Below are positions 33,050-44,689 of a DNA stretch of 64,000 nt, piece by piece. Positions within the stretch are counted from its first letter, which is position 1; every line of letters begins with the position of its first letter. The stretch is from Siniperca chuatsi (taxonomy: Eukaryota > Chordata > Actinopteri > Centrarchiformes > Sinipercidae). The DNA lies in contig NC_058055.1 of assembly GCF_020085105.1 (NCBI RefSeq), positions 21,929,822 through 21,993,821 on the forward strand, in the 5' to 3' direction. The notes below the pieces were generated by a model. It was not told the origin of the DNA. It saw only the letters and a list, made by a program, of their open reading frames with translations, and searched no databases. The position numbers were made by a program, and so were the translations under genes.

Positions 33050-33190
33050 GTTTCAGCATCTTTTCACTCATTGTTTTGGTTTTATGGCCGTTCTGGTTCA
33101 CCCTCTCATCAACCTCGTTTCCAGCCTCAGCAGGCAGTGAAAAAGCACTCATGAACTAAATTCTGTTTGGTGCTAGCCAGGCAGCATATA
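33050..33190 (+). repeat. Dispersed repeat (TTTGGTGCTGGGCAGG family), fragment
   Basis: Has TCACTCATTGTTTTGGTT, GTTCACCCTCTCATCAAC and TGTTTGGTGCTAGCCAGGCA then GCATATAGTG, matching parts of the copies at 21535 and 34440. Confidence 0.5.
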
Positions 33191-34439
33191 GTGTGCAGAG
33201 GTGTGAAATTGGACAGGGCTTAAACTTCTCTCTCAAGCTCTTTTTTCATTGTTCGCATAACTACTCAAGACCGTCTGAATGTGTGCACCATCATCTCCAT
33301 TTGTACGATTCATCATGTCGAGACTGCAAAGACACACATCAGACACTGAATTCTTGGAGAGACTTCAGGGAGGCCGTGGGATGCAGCCAGGAGGCCACAA
33401 TGCCAAGTTTTTTCCACCTTCAAGTGAGCAGGTATGAATACTTTTGTCTTTAGACGTGGTTGGACAATACTTTGTGCAACTTAATCTGTTTGAAGAAGCC
33501 TTGAAAGACAGACTTTTTCTACACTTCTACTCCAGGGTTTCCTGCCACAGCTGCAAACCAAAACTCACCAGAAAATGTAGCTACTTGTTTTCACTTTGTT
33601 TTTGAAATCTCTTTTTGAGTTTATATCGACCCCCAGGGCCCTAAAGGCTCTGGCTTGGGAATTTTATATAAAAATTATTCCATTTATTTCAAGGTTATGA
33701 GGATGAATAACAGTGGCTCCTCTGTGTTTGGTGTTGGGTCCCTGGTCTGATGTGAGTCAGTTAGACCTGGACAGCTGAGGGGACCTGTATGAATATTAAG
33801 TGCTATAATCACTCTCCATTTAACAGCACTCTAACATATGCCATGCTTTAAACTGTGCATGAATAGTTGTATAAATCTTTCAGTATGCACTCATCTACTG
33901 TGAGTTCATCATCCAGGGGCCTTCTCTTGCTCCAAGACCATTCATTTTTCATGGAGCCCCGCTGGTGATGGAGCACAGGACTGGGAAATTACTGTGAGAA
34001 TCTTAGATGCTTTGTGGTATGAATACAAAAAAGCACATAGGCTTTTATCTGATTAAACTTTCCTCTTTGCTTTAATCTGTTATTACTACATACCTCCATA
34101 AATATACATAAATATAAACATCAGATAAAAATTTGACTTTTGAGAAAAAAGTCAAATTTAAGTCCCTTATGTTTTATAGCATCAAACCGTGGCCCAGATC
34201 CTACATTTTCTCCCAAATCACTGCTGATGGTTTAAGGTTCTGCTGCAAAAAGTTTTAAAACACTCAGAACTGTTTGAAATCTGATTTGGGTTTATTTGAT
34301 TTCTGAAATTAATCTGTGAATTAAGATTTAGCATTTCTGAGATGAATTTCAGAACTGTAACCCTCCACTAAATTATCACTGTCACTACAGTGTAATAAAT
34401 CCCCAAAAGCCAGATTTACAGAAAATAAATTCAAGCAGC

Positions 34440-34860
34440 TCCCATCAGCTATGTGGAGACCTTAAACTCATTGTTTTGGTATTGCAGCACGCAACTTCAC
34501 TGTTTTGGTTCACTCTCACTGCTCTCACAATGTTGTTTTCTGAGGAAAAGCTCCAAAAACCCACTGCACACTACCTGCTCAGCACCAAACAGCAGACAGA
34601 CACAGTTAGAGACTAGCTGGTGAACATAGTGGAGCATTTAACAGCAAAAGAGACACATATGTCCCTCAGGAGTTGGTGGAGACTGAAAACAGCTAAAAGA
34701 GAGTGAATAAATGGACTTACCTTCATCATTTGAACACAAACATGACTCCAAATGAATAACCAACCGTTTGCTAAGAGCCATATCAGTTCAAAAGGTGATA
34801 ATGTCACTGAATCAGTTATTGCAGGTTTAACCAAGTGCTGTGGTTGCTTAAGCCTCACCA
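34440..34860 (-). repeat. Dispersed repeat (TTTGGTGCTGGGCAGG family), long copy
   Basis: Contains CTGCTCAGCACCAAACAGCA, CTAGCTGGTGAACATAGTGG, CCCTCAGGAGTTGGTGGAGA, AAAGAGAGTGAATAAATGGA and GACTCCAAATGAATAACC, nearly line by line the same as 46900-47260. Confidence 0.7.
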
Positions 34861-35044
34861 TACCTCAACAACAGTTTATACAATCTTTCTCTAACCTTAA
34901 GCATGTTTAGCTGCCACGCGCACTAATTGTAGAAAGTGAGACATTTGAAATGTTGGTATTGGGCATAAAAAATGGATGGTATTGAACGTAATCCAGGGTT
35001 TTGCAGAATCATTCAATATCGACGTTCTTGTCTGACGGCAGAGT

Positions 35045-35330
35045 TGATCAGAGTTGTTCTACGCTGTGATGTGCTGTGGCAGCAGAATGGAAGCAGCTGA
35101 CACCAACACAATCAGCAAACATTAACATCATGAAGGCTGGCTCTGTCCTAGGGGTGTGGGAGGCGCAGCTTGATTCTCTGGTGGAGGTGTCAAAGAGGTA
35201 AACGCTGCTCAAGCTACAGAGCATTATCGACAATACCTCGCACTCCCTTATGCCTTTCTGGATGAATCACTGAAGGCCTTGGGAGATCCTTCCTCACAGT
35301 GGCCACCAGTCTGTGTCAGGACTGAGACAT
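35045..35330 (+). pseudogene. Decayed CR1/L2-type RT fragment
   Basis: Nucleotide and protein traces (GATGTGCTGTGGCAGCAGAA, GATTCTCTGGTGGAGGTGTC, then ILWWRCQRGK and GRSFLTVATS across frames) follow the same order as the RT C-terminus at 29540-29830 but with several stops and shifts. An older copy of that family. Confidence 0.6.
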
Positions 35331-37099
35331 CTCAACAACTAGTGAACTGGATTGATTGCCATGAGTTTTAAATTTAAAACAATGCATGCGTTTAAGGGGG
35401 CTTGTTGCTTCAGGCACCAGTATGATGCACTCAGGGGTCGCGTGGGTTACAGTGTCACTGCCAGTTAAACTTCACAAATAGACACCAAAAAGATTTAATC
35501 GTTTAATTTGTTTGTTTGTTTCTGCTGTGTTCACAAAGCAGTTTTTACCTCCATCCAAATTTAGTTTGAATGTTTTACAGCTGTGAGCCTGCCCTCCAGT
35601 TTCTTTGTGCAATGCATCGTGGAAAAATTGCGTCCAGCAACAGCACATTCAAAAGAATTTGTTTAGTGCACATATTTTACCACTTTTCCAGTGTGAACAC
35701 ACTACATACTCAAACATGCTTAGAAGTAATACATGGAAATAGGGACACACTCTATAGAAAGCAGATAATCTACTGTATGACACCAAGAAACTAACTGCAG
35801 ACATAAATACACAAAATGCTAAAAGAAAGATTTTTTGAATGGGAAAGTGGTATCAGTGACGTACAGCATGTCTTCACAAGGTAGGTCAAGGTGTGGCCTC
35901 ATTGTAGAAACGTCTCCTCACTGCGTTCTCCTTCATCCACACTTCTATATTTGGAGTACATGTCACACAGCCTGCAGTAATCTTCCAGTCAGGGGAGGAG
36001 CTGAGCTCGATTTGCTGGTGGTTTAAACCACTGGTTTTCAAACTCATTTCAAGGGACTTTTTTTGTAAAAGATTTTCTCTCTTTGCCAAAAATAAAAGTG
36101 AGGGTGTAATATATTATTCAAGAGTAGCTTTAACTCTTATATTAAGCCTCTTATTTAGAACATTTCCTTAATTGCATATTGAATTTCATGACTGTACTAA
36201 ATTTAGATCAGAAAGATTGCCAGTTATCTAGAAGGACAAAGTCAAAGGCAACTGTCAGTCCAGTTGATTGGAGTCTATCCATTTAAAATCCATGTTTGGC
36301 CTGGCAAACATCACAGCTGACTTATCAGACTCTAAAGTGAAGGGGGTTCAATAAATGCTGAGATTTTGTGAAGGACTAGCTGCATCAGGCTAACATATTA
36401 AACAGAAAGAAATTAACAGCATATATTATATCAAACCTTTGAGAGTTGGGCCCCTAGGACCCACTTTAACCAGGGGTCCATTGGCAGATGCTTTCAGGGG
36501 TGTTTAATGAACATAGAGACAGTATTTAATTGTGATGGACTGGTTTAATTAAGACTTATCAGCTGTACATTTGTGATAAATATGCATTGATGGTTACCAA
36601 GTACATATTCCATAATGCCTCTGAAACTGCATAGGTGTGATGTCTAAAAATATGTGCTTTCTACCAAACTTTTCTTTTCTAAGATTCAGGTAAAAGGCTA
36701 ATAATTGACACATACCTCCTATACTTAGTTTGGCCCTAATGAATGCATGAGAGCTGGACATTATTTACAGCCCTCATAATAAGGCTTAAACGCTTCAGAT
36801 CATTTGCAGCATTTGCCTGACCACACCCTCAGGAATGAGTGGTTACCGACCAGGGTCTGATATTAAAACTAATTTACCTCTGTGTTTATTCATGATTTGA
36901 TTCAAGTATGACCTAATGAGCATGCATTAATATAGCGATTAGAGGGAAACCTAAGCACTCTGGTGTTGGTGATACACAGACTACATTTGAAGAAAAAAAA
37001 AACAGCGCTGCAAGCTGACTGGTATACGGGACCTTTAATGCAGCTGCAGCTCTTCATTCAGATGCTGAGTGGAGCAGCGGATGACCGGAGGAGGGACGC

Positions 37100-37377
37100 T
37101 TTTCTAGGAAAACCAGACCGCAGCTCTATTCTAATCGCATTTTAAAAACCCACTTTGATGCATACTGAGGGATTTGCCCGTTACTTATAAGATTTAGCTG
37201 GGGAAGTGCTGTCCTGGATGCAGACTGAGCGGATTGCGGCAATCAAAGCGTCCTGAGTGATCAGAGATCAGCAGCAGCATCACATTGTATGAAATGCGTC
37301 ACCGTGATCCAGTTTTCCCATTTACACATATCGGCTCTCCACTCACGGGCTGTTCCTCGCACTGACTATTTCATCAG
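37100..37377 (+). other. c11orf87: Probable non-coding first exon of c11orf87
   Basis: A strong donor, CATCAG|GTAAGA, at 37377/37378 pairs with the TTTCGGTGCAG acceptor ending at 37746, just ahead of the coding exon. The human gene likewise has a non-coding first exon. The 5' limit (TSS) is not visible and is a guess. Confidence 0.45.
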
Positions 37378-37755
37378 GTAAGAATTTCCTTTATTTAAAT
37401 ATACAGGCTTGGGATTTGAACAAATGCAGACATTATCCTCCGACATTCTGCTGCGTGGAGTGCGGTCTGTTAGGTTAAATCTTGGAGGCCTATACATTAC
37501 AATAGATGATGTATTGTCCCGACTTCTACCCCATCTTACATTCATAGCAATGCGCTATTAAGGGTTGGCAGGTTTTATCTACTGTTGTGATTTAGAGTCA
37601 AATGGTGCACACTTCCCATGTCAATTGTTTCAGATTGGTCTTTTTAATGCAGCCTGGACCAGTTAATGAGTGTGGGTGGGCGTGTTTCTGATTGTTCTCC
37701 TCTGGAGCTGGATAGGCAGGTCTCATGTGTCTTCTTTTCGGTGCAGGTAACCTGC

Positions 37756-37782
37756 ATGCGCGGGCCGGTGTCACCGCGCTGA
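37756..37782 (+). other. Short upstream ORF in the c11orf87 leader
   Basis: ATG followed by seven sense codons and TGA, 63 bases upstream of the main ATG, in the predicted second exon. Could dampen translation of the weak-Kozak main start. Inference only. Confidence 0.35.
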
Positions 37783-37845
37783 GCCCGGAGAGCACAAAGG
37801 GTACAGGGGTCAGAGTGACAAGAGTGGCCGGGAAAGGTGGACCGG

Positions 37846-38274
37846 ATGACAGCCAGAACCTCTGAGGCCTCGGGGCTGTCGGTGCCGCTGCACCGCTGTC
37901 ACGGGGTTCTCCAGGCCAATAACGGCACCTGCGCGGAGCAGCTCAGCATCTTTCCGCCGTTCTCCTCCACCCTCGCGCTCCTCGTGCTGCTGGCCGTGCT
38001 CGTGGGGATCATCCTCGTTTCCCTGGCAACGTTCCACTTCCACAAGAGGAAGCTTCGGAATAGGAAGATCCAGCGCGCGCAGGAGGAATACGAGCGCGAC
38101 AGTCGCAGCCCCGCGCGCGCCGGGGCGAGCGGGGAGCCCGTGAGGCCGTGCGTCATCGTCCGACCGGTGAGATGCGAGGAGAGGCTCTCGTGCCAGAGCA
38201 CAGAGAGCGGGGACGTCACCGAAGCGGCGGAAGACAAACAGGCGCTGCACGAGACAGTTCCTCTTGACTGTTAA
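37846..38274 (+). CDS. c11orf87: C11orf87-like single-pass membrane protein
   Basis: A single GC-rich coding exon encodes 142 residues. A short N-terminal part has one N-glycosylation sequon (Asn26-Gly-Thr). A membrane helix follows at about residues 41-62, then a basic stop-transfer segment (HFHKRKLRNRK, 64-74) and a conserved IQRAQEEYERD motif (75-85), then a low-complexity cytoplasmic tail ending in DC. The block FSSTLALLVLL through QRAQEEYERD aligns with human C11orf87, a neuronal membrane protein of unknown function that is 197 residues long, also has its coding region in one exon, and shows the FHIHKRR-RK-QRAQEEYERD pattern. Extracellular N-terminus and cytoplasmic C-terminus are inferred from the basic flank. 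The ATG at 37846 is the first in frame; an upstream in-frame GTG (37837) was not used. Its Kozak context is weak (C at -3). A close paralogue cannot be excluded. Confidence 0.8.
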   Translation: MTARTSEASGLSVPLHRCHGVLQANNGTCAEQLSIFPPFSSTLALLVLLAVLVGIILVSLATFHFHKRKLRNRKIQRAQEEYERDSRSPARAGASGEPVRPCVIVRPVRCEERLSCQSTESGDVTEAAEDKQALHETVPLDC

Positions 38275-38305
38275 CTTAGTGCAACTTCAGGGAATGAGAC
38301 TGTGG

Positions 38306-38311
38306 AATAAA
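38306..38311 (+). terminator. Proximal c11orf87 poly(A) signal
   Basis: AATAAA 32 nt after the stop codon. A second, distal AATAAA lies at 39269-39274. Use of either or both is unknown. Confidence 0.4.
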
Positions 38312-39268
38312 CAGGAAAAGCAATAAGGCACAAAGAACTCCCACACCCATCTTTGCTGCTTGTAGATGACTTAGAAACAGTAGGAAAAAACGCAGAATAC
38401 TGAGCAGAATATTAGGCCTAGAGGTAACACTAGTACTACAGTGGCACATAGGTTAGCTATGTGGCCACACACCTTCCTGATACACTAGCCTAGTATTTAA
38501 CCAACCGGTAGGCCATTCCTTATCGAAGTGTAGTATTTGCCTGATTTGACTTTTGGACCTCTTCCTCTTCCCCTGCCTAAAACGTCTTTAAACCTCAAAG
38601 ATGTTTAAACTTTTAATCCTCCCTGGGATGTGACACACGGTTGTGTTAAATTATTAAGAGTTGGGGACACAACACAGACACAACATGGCTCGCTGATCTT
38701 CCTTGGCATGTCCTCTGACACACTACCAGTATGTAGTTGTAGACTATAATGGATGTTGTGGTGCTGTTAGGCAGTGCAAAGCTGCATATAGGCTGTAGAA
38801 ATGGCTTATTTGTATGCGTAGTATTTTTTCCTTGAATTAAGTGACTTAGCATATTTGCATACTGTCCTCCAATGTCTTTTAAGACATCTGTAGGTAGCTC
38901 TAGTTAGCCTGACAGGATGCAATACTTTTTGCTGTAGTTATGCACATAAGATTTGTTTCTTTAATGTGTCAGATAGTAAGTTTTAGCGCTAATACAGTAT
39001 TTTCATTTTTGAGTATTTATAATGTATTCTCTGACATGTAATAAATCGAGAATCCTTCCAACAGAGGGTTTCAGTTCAAGCCAGTCTGTTTTTGATCCTT
39101 CATATTGTATCACAGTGGGCCTAATGGAAATTATGTGTAATTTATTATATGAATTCACTGTAAATGTATGCCATTATGAGAGCTGGAATGTTTTACAGTA
39201 ACATCATCTTTCTGGAGTTCATATAATCTGCCTTATCAAAGGAAAATGTGTAATATTCAAAGTTTATA

Positions 39269-39274
39269 AATAAA
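39269..39274 (+). terminator. Distal c11orf87 poly(A) signal
   Basis: AATAAA within TTATAAATAAATAC about 1 kb after the stop. A ~1-kb 3' UTR would be usual for a brain-expressed gene. Confidence 0.4.
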
Positions 39275-39619
39275 TACTTACGTTATGTTAATCCTTTGAA
39301 TGTGTCAGTAATCTTGAACACTTGTAACCTATTGACCATTATCTAACAAACCTGAATGCTGCTACTCATGAGAAAATGTGCATCTACACAGTGTATTGAA
39401 TTGAATGGTAAAAATTCCCACCATTCACCCCTAATATAATACCGTATAGGCACCATTTGATAATATGCAAATGTCTGGATGGATTTTCATTACGTCACCC
39501 ATGCCTCTAAACAAGTACAAATGACCTTCCTTAAGGAGATCTGTAGAATTTGCTAATGGTCTCCGGCATAAGGACCCTTAAAGCTACCAAAGAACCATGT
39601 CACTGCTTACACAATTTCT

Positions 39620-39816
39620 TTTTCTTTTAAAGATTATGTTTTTGGGCTTTTTGCCATTATTTAATAGGAACAACTGAAGAGAGACAGGAAATGTGGGAAG
39701 GGGGGGATGACATGCAGCAAAGAGCCACGGGTTGGATTCAAACCCGGGCCGCTGCGGCAAAGACTCAGCCTTGTACAAGGGGCGCATGCTCTACCAGGTG
39801 AGCCACCGGCACCCCA
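39620..39816 (-). mobile_element. tRNA-derived SINE with target-site duplication
   Basis: The minus-strand head reads GGGGTGCCGGTGGCTCACCT then GGTAGAGCATGCGCC, with B-box GGTTTGAATCC, and the body ends in CTTTAAAAGAAAAAG-like sequence. It is flanked by CTTACACAATTTCT (39606-39619) and CTTACACAGTTTCT (39817-39830), a 14-bp duplication with one difference. Confidence 0.88.
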
Positions 39817-40639
39817 CTTACACAGTTTCTATGGTACATAGGACCATGTGAACTACTTACACTGCAGAACCATGTCTATGGAATACAGACTCAGATCCAT
39901 TGCACATAGAACAAAATCTACTGTATAGACCCTATAAATCTTTCAGTGTGATTTAATGACATGAAGGTTATCCATAAGTGCCATTCTTAATCTCAACATC
40001 TCCCTGTAATGGCGCCACAGTCTGTCTTATTGGAGGTCAGTGGAAGTGAATCAGTATCAGTCAGTGTGTTGGCCAGGTACCAGGACACCATGTTCCTAAT
40101 TGTCCCCAGCAAGAAAGGCCTGGGAATATGAAGCAGTTTTTGGCAAGGCTCCAGCCCTGGAAGATGCACTGACAGACTGCCCGTCTATCTTATCTCATTG
40201 GCATAAGTGCAACAGAATGAAACCATTTATCTCTGCAGGAAAATTGGAAGTAAGTCAATGAGAGATGACTAATGCATTCTACATTTAAACATATGTTTCC
40301 TTAAGAATAATTTATAGACATCATACATCATACAACATCATACGTGTTTTCAGCGTAAAACAAACAAACAAATAAAGGGATTTAATGGAGCAGCAGTCTG
40401 CAATAAAAAAGACACAGATTTCTTGTAAATGATGTAATTCCAAGCAACTGAGAGCAGGTACAGTATGTAGGCATAACCAGATAAAATTACAATACTTTTG
40501 CCTTCCAACTATCCTGTGGAAATACACATAATACACATGACTCTGTTTGACCTGGCTGTGAGACACGTTTCCATCTGCTAAAGGTGGAGTTAAATTTTAT
40601 TTATTGGGGGGTGTGGCAAAGTGGCAAAGAATGGATGTG

Positions 40640-40860
40640 AGTGACTAGGGATGCATGGAGGTCAATGGGGAATAGATGGATATCGGCAGTTAGAGATGAA
40701 TGAATGGAAGGAGGTCAGTGTATGGGAATGGATGACAGTCAGTGGCAAAAAAAAAAATCAATGGAGGTCAGTGGCTAGGAATGGATGCAGTGATGCTAAG
40801 GATGGAAGGAGGTAAGTAGCTAGTAATGGATGAAGGTCACGGGCTAGGAATGTATGGAGG
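40640..40860 (+). repeat. Minisatellite, left block
   Basis: Variants of a ~25-bp unit, GGAATGGATGGAGGTCAGTG plus GCTA, repeated with drift. Continues after the LTR at 42119. Confidence 0.8.
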
Positions 40861-42118
40861 TGTTGGGATTTACAATGGTTAAGTAGGGGCACCCACTTGT
40901 GTAGGTTCGATCAATTAATTATGGCTATCAAAATTATCAAAGATAATCATAAATAACATTAATAAATAACTTTAATAAATAAAGTCCTCGGGGGCACCAC
41001 TCTTCTTAAAGAGAAATGATAGCCAATTAATTGACTGAGTCTCATAAAATACACTATCAATTTGGAGCTTGAGATTAAAAATTTAATTATTAACTATAAC
41101 CAGAATTACCACCAATAGCTAGTAGGTTGAAGGATTTGGAGTAAGAGGTTGGCAAATTACTCACTCTTGTGAAACATTAAAGAGGCCAGCATAATTATAC
41201 ACAAGTAATTATTTTAAAAGATAAACAAAGCAAAAACACACAACATGTGAAGACTAACTCTAAATACACTAAAGTACAGAACAAAGGGTGTGTGTGTGTA
41301 TGTTTGTGTAGGTCTGGGTCTGGGTGCGCACCAAAGGGAATGTGTGTATGTTTCTTTGTTCTGCCTCTGTATGATCTCGAGTGCACGAGCAAGAACCCAC
41401 GTGGTCAGAAACAAAGTAACGTGAAGTGGGAGCTTTAAAGTTGCTCTCCGCCGGGTGTGTGGTTGTCTTCAAAAGGGTAAAATAAGAGGTGCATGTGTGT
41501 GGTCTGTTTCGGATAACAGTGCCAAGTTAAAAGGAGTTAGTTAGCCAAGATCCCGTCTGTGTGGAGCATAACATCAACTTAGCGGTGGCTGAGAACTACA
41601 GTTACAACAATTGTTGAGATCGGAGGAAGCCGGTCGCTCCGCCTGTGGTTATCCTTACAGAGTTAACAGCTTGGCGTTAACTTGCTTCGTGCTCCTGTTA
41701 GCATGTGAAGTTAGCTGGCAGGCTTTGTGTGTGGCAGCTGTTTGCACTAAACTTTGTTGCAGAGATCTAGCAGGCTCTCGTGTCGCTGCAGTAAAATCAA
41801 AGACTTTGGTTCTCCTGCGTGTTTCTGCTCTGAGCAGATGACACGGCGAAGCCAGGAGGAGAGAGTTCAGGTGGGTGTCTGCTGGTGAACAGGCCACACT
41901 GAGAGGGAGACAGCCATGGCCGTCTGCCGCAGTGAAGGATTTCAGGAGAAAGAGAGAGAGAACAAATGATCGCTGACCTTTTTATTGACCTGGTGACATC
42001 CGGATCACAGGTCAGACTGGCCAATGCTGTGTTCAATGGCTCTCAGGATTGTGGGACAAAAGAGAATGCAGTCTCCTAACAAAAGTTCAGTTAACAAACA
42101 CTCTGTGGAGTCCCAACA
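40861..42118. mobile_element. Solo LTR of a retrotransposon
   Basis: The 1258-bp block begins TGTTGGGATT and ends GAGTCCCAACA, that is, TG...CA ends with an 8-bp inverted repeat (TGTTGGGA/TCCCAACA). It is flanked by GAGG on both sides (40857-40860 and 42119-42122). Removing it with one GAGG restores an uninterrupted minisatellite unit. It holds no gag/pol frame. Class (retrovirus-like or Gypsy-like) and orientation could not be decided. The short open frames inside are not credible genes. Confidence 0.85.
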
Positions 42119-42545
42119 GAGGTCAGTGGCCAGGAATCCATGAAGGTCAGGGGCTAGGAATGAATATAGGTCCGTGGCTAGGAATGGATGGAGGAATAGA
42201 TGCAGATCAGTGGCGCTAAGTTGCTAAGGATGGAAGGAGGTAGGTGGCTGGGAATGGATTGAGGACAGTGGCTAGGAATAAATGGAGGTCAGTGGCTAGG
42301 AATGAATATACGTCCGTGGCTAGGAATGGATAGAGGAATGGAGGGAGGTCAGTGGCGTTGGGTCGCTAGGAATGGATGAGTATCAGTGGCTAGAAATCAA
42401 TGGAGGTCAGTGGCTAGGAATGATGGAAGTCAGTGGTGGCAAGTTGGTTAGTAGCAGTCAGTAGCTAGGAATGGATGGAGCTCAGAAGTCAGTGGTTATG
42501 AATGGATGAGATGATGAAGGTCATTAGTTGGGGATAGATGAATTA
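42119..42545 (+). repeat. Minisatellite, right block
   Basis: Further drifted copies of GGAATGGATGGAGGTCAGTG-GCTA, about 16-18 units, with indels. Confidence 0.8.
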
Positions 42546-42899
42546 GGACTGCTGTTATTTATTGTCACACGTATTGAGCTGCATTAGAAAGAGACAGAGG
42601 GAGAGACTTTTGTGTGATATAAGTTTGCTCTGGGAATAGCCTAGTTATTGTGTATAGCCTAATTTAGAATTAATGAGGCCAGTTTTCAGGGTTTTGTTGT
42701 CCCAGGGGGTCCAGTCCTCAGTGCTACAGATAGACTTTGCAAGGGACGTCCGTTGGCCAGTGAGTGGATTAGGTCCTCTGAGGCTGTTTATTATAGCATT
42801 ATTATGGTTGTGTGCAATGTGTGTGTCACCTCAGGCAACTGGCCTTCAGGTAGTACAACTTATAAACATTTAAGTAGGACCATATAATCTAATAGGAAG

Positions 42900-42985
42900 A
42901 TTTGCTGTAGAATTTGGTGAGCATCTGTGCTCCCAAGTGAAAAAACACTGATTTTGAAAAGCACTATATAAATAAAGTTTACTTA
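42900..42985 (+). mobile_element. LINE-type 3' tail
   Basis: GAAAAGCACTATATAAATAA then AGTTTACTTACTC, the usual 3' end of fish CR1/L2-like elements. Confidence 0.45.
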
Positions 42986-44574
42986 CTCTAACTTTTATGT
43001 ATTGGCCCTCCAGGCCTCTCCACTAGTGCCAACCACAGGACAAAGTTTACATTTTTAGCCCCCGATTGGTAAGGCTCTAATCAGTGCAGTCAAAGGCTTT
43101 GAGGGTTTTTACATTTTATTTAAACGTGTTCTCTTGTTCTTGTTGTTGAATTGATTGGCCGGACCTCAGTTTTTGAGACATGGTTTGTACTGTCTCAGTT
43201 CTAAAATAATTTTTGAATCTAATCTGGTGAACGCAGACAGTATTCACAGTTTTTTCCTTTCTTTTGAATGTTTTTTTTTCAGTCCTCCAAACAACCATCG
43301 ATTTCCTTTCATTTCTGGGGAGTATGAAGATCAACTTCTTGGTTGAGTTGGCAGTCCTTGGTGTGGTTCATCTCTCTGTTCTACAGTCTCTTTGTTGAAC
43401 ACACACAGATTTGTTCTTGCTTGTCAGAATTCTTATAAAATATTCAGTATGAGTTTGTTAGACAGTAAAAAGAAACATGGAAGAAAATGGGTATGGTAAC
43501 TTTAAATTATTACTACAGGAACAGGAAGATTTACGTACAGCAGGCGTTTAACAGGACAATCAGATTGTGTGAGACGTGGGCCTCCTCCAAGAAGTGATAG
43601 AACTCAACTCAGGTTGTTCTTGCAAGGACTGGCAAGTAAACTACGGGGTGCACTAATTAATGGGTTTCCGGTTGCACTCAATATAAAACTAACACCCTGC
43701 CAGCAGCCTGCCAACCTGCCTGCTGTGGAGCATCAGACTCCTAAGGGCCAGACTTTAACAAAAACAACATGGGTGAAGACAAAAAACTAGAATGATAAAC
43801 ACTCCACAGTCCACTGAATCATAGATTGGAAAAATTCACAGTCCATGTTTTACAGCATGAATCTATGGGGATTAAAATATTTCAGAAGGTGAAGGGATGA
43901 ATCAGACCTGCATTCAGTTACAGCTTTCTCATATTGATGAGACTTTGCCCTCGACTTTACAGCTCACTCTGATTATTCCACCTAGCTGCATTAGCAGATT
44001 GGTTCTGCACTCTATATCTCAACTCAGTGATGACAAGTGTCACTGTCAGAAAGAGAGGACACCACTGTTCTTATTCTCACCCCTGCTGTCAGGGTTCGAG
44101 GGGTGTGATTTGTCACCACCAGTGTCTGTTTATATGCTTCATTACTGCAGGTTCAAGCTGTGACTGCGAGGGAACAGTACCAGGAACTCAGACCGCCGCT
44201 GCTCTGTAGGCCAAAGACGAAATAACAGATCAGCCTTGTTCAAAGCTTTACTTTTAAAGTTTTTGCTGGAGCTATTGAACATGATCCTTAGTTCTATCAT
44301 CTGATACATACACAGTTGTTCATTCTCCTGTCATTCATATAGACCTCATTTTGACTAGAACCATTACTGACACAGCTACTCATACACATCACTGAGAGAT
44401 GCAGTAGTTTTTAGGGAACTTAGTGATTTAAATGTGAGTCATAGGATCACTGAAAGAGGACTACAAGAGTTTATTAAATGTATGAATGTGACAGAAATAA
44501 TGTTAGTTGCCAAATGCTTGCTCATGGTGGGATTTGTTGGGTCTCTGTAAATAATATTATAAAAAGTACGGTCT

Positions 44575-44655
44575 AGGCCTGCTCTATGGGAAAAGCGGAA
44601 TGAGATAACTTCTGCTATGAACTGGCGCTATATAAATAAAATTGAATTGAATTGA
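44575..44655 (+). mobile_element. LINE-type 3' tail with (TTGAA)n
   Basis: GAGATAACTTCTGCTATGAA, CTGGCGCTATATAAATAAAA then TTGAATTGAATTGAA, a common fish retroposon terminus. The 5' part is absent. Confidence 0.55.
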
Positions 44656-44689
44656 ATCTACCAGACTAAAATATATCAACAACTACTAG

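Larger units (their letters stand above)
24292..37000. other. 12.7-kb gene-poor stretch, transposon debris
   Basis: No host exon was recognised on either strand. Identified pieces are a GATAA-type simple repeat (24355-24410), a TIR element (26687-27810), a SINE tail (28500-28690), L1 and CR1/L2 LINE fragments (28996-30315), an AC microsatellite (31804-31846), a MITE with nested SINE (32070-32848), members of a dispersed repeat (33050, 34440) and a decayed LINE piece (35045-35330). The remaining stretches (24.45-26.6, 30.3-31.8 and 35.4-37.0 kb) are AT-rich sequence in which I see nothing definite. Confidence 0.6.

Noticed and set aside
37837-37845. GTG at 37837 as the c11orf87 start
   Set aside because: A vertebrate gene would use the ATG nine bases downstream. 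No support for non-AUG initiation.
41611-42036. Several short open frames with hydrophobic or Arg-rich products
   Set aside because: They lie inside the solo LTR, have no homology that I recognise and no splice context.
40640-42545. CRISPR-like array of regular repeats
   Set aside because: Units are tandem without unique spacers, drift in sequence, and the genome is vertebrate: a minisatellite.
43569-44163. Open frames at 43569-43790 and 43897-44163
   Set aside because: No homology recognised and no exon signals. Left as unassigned intergenic sequence.
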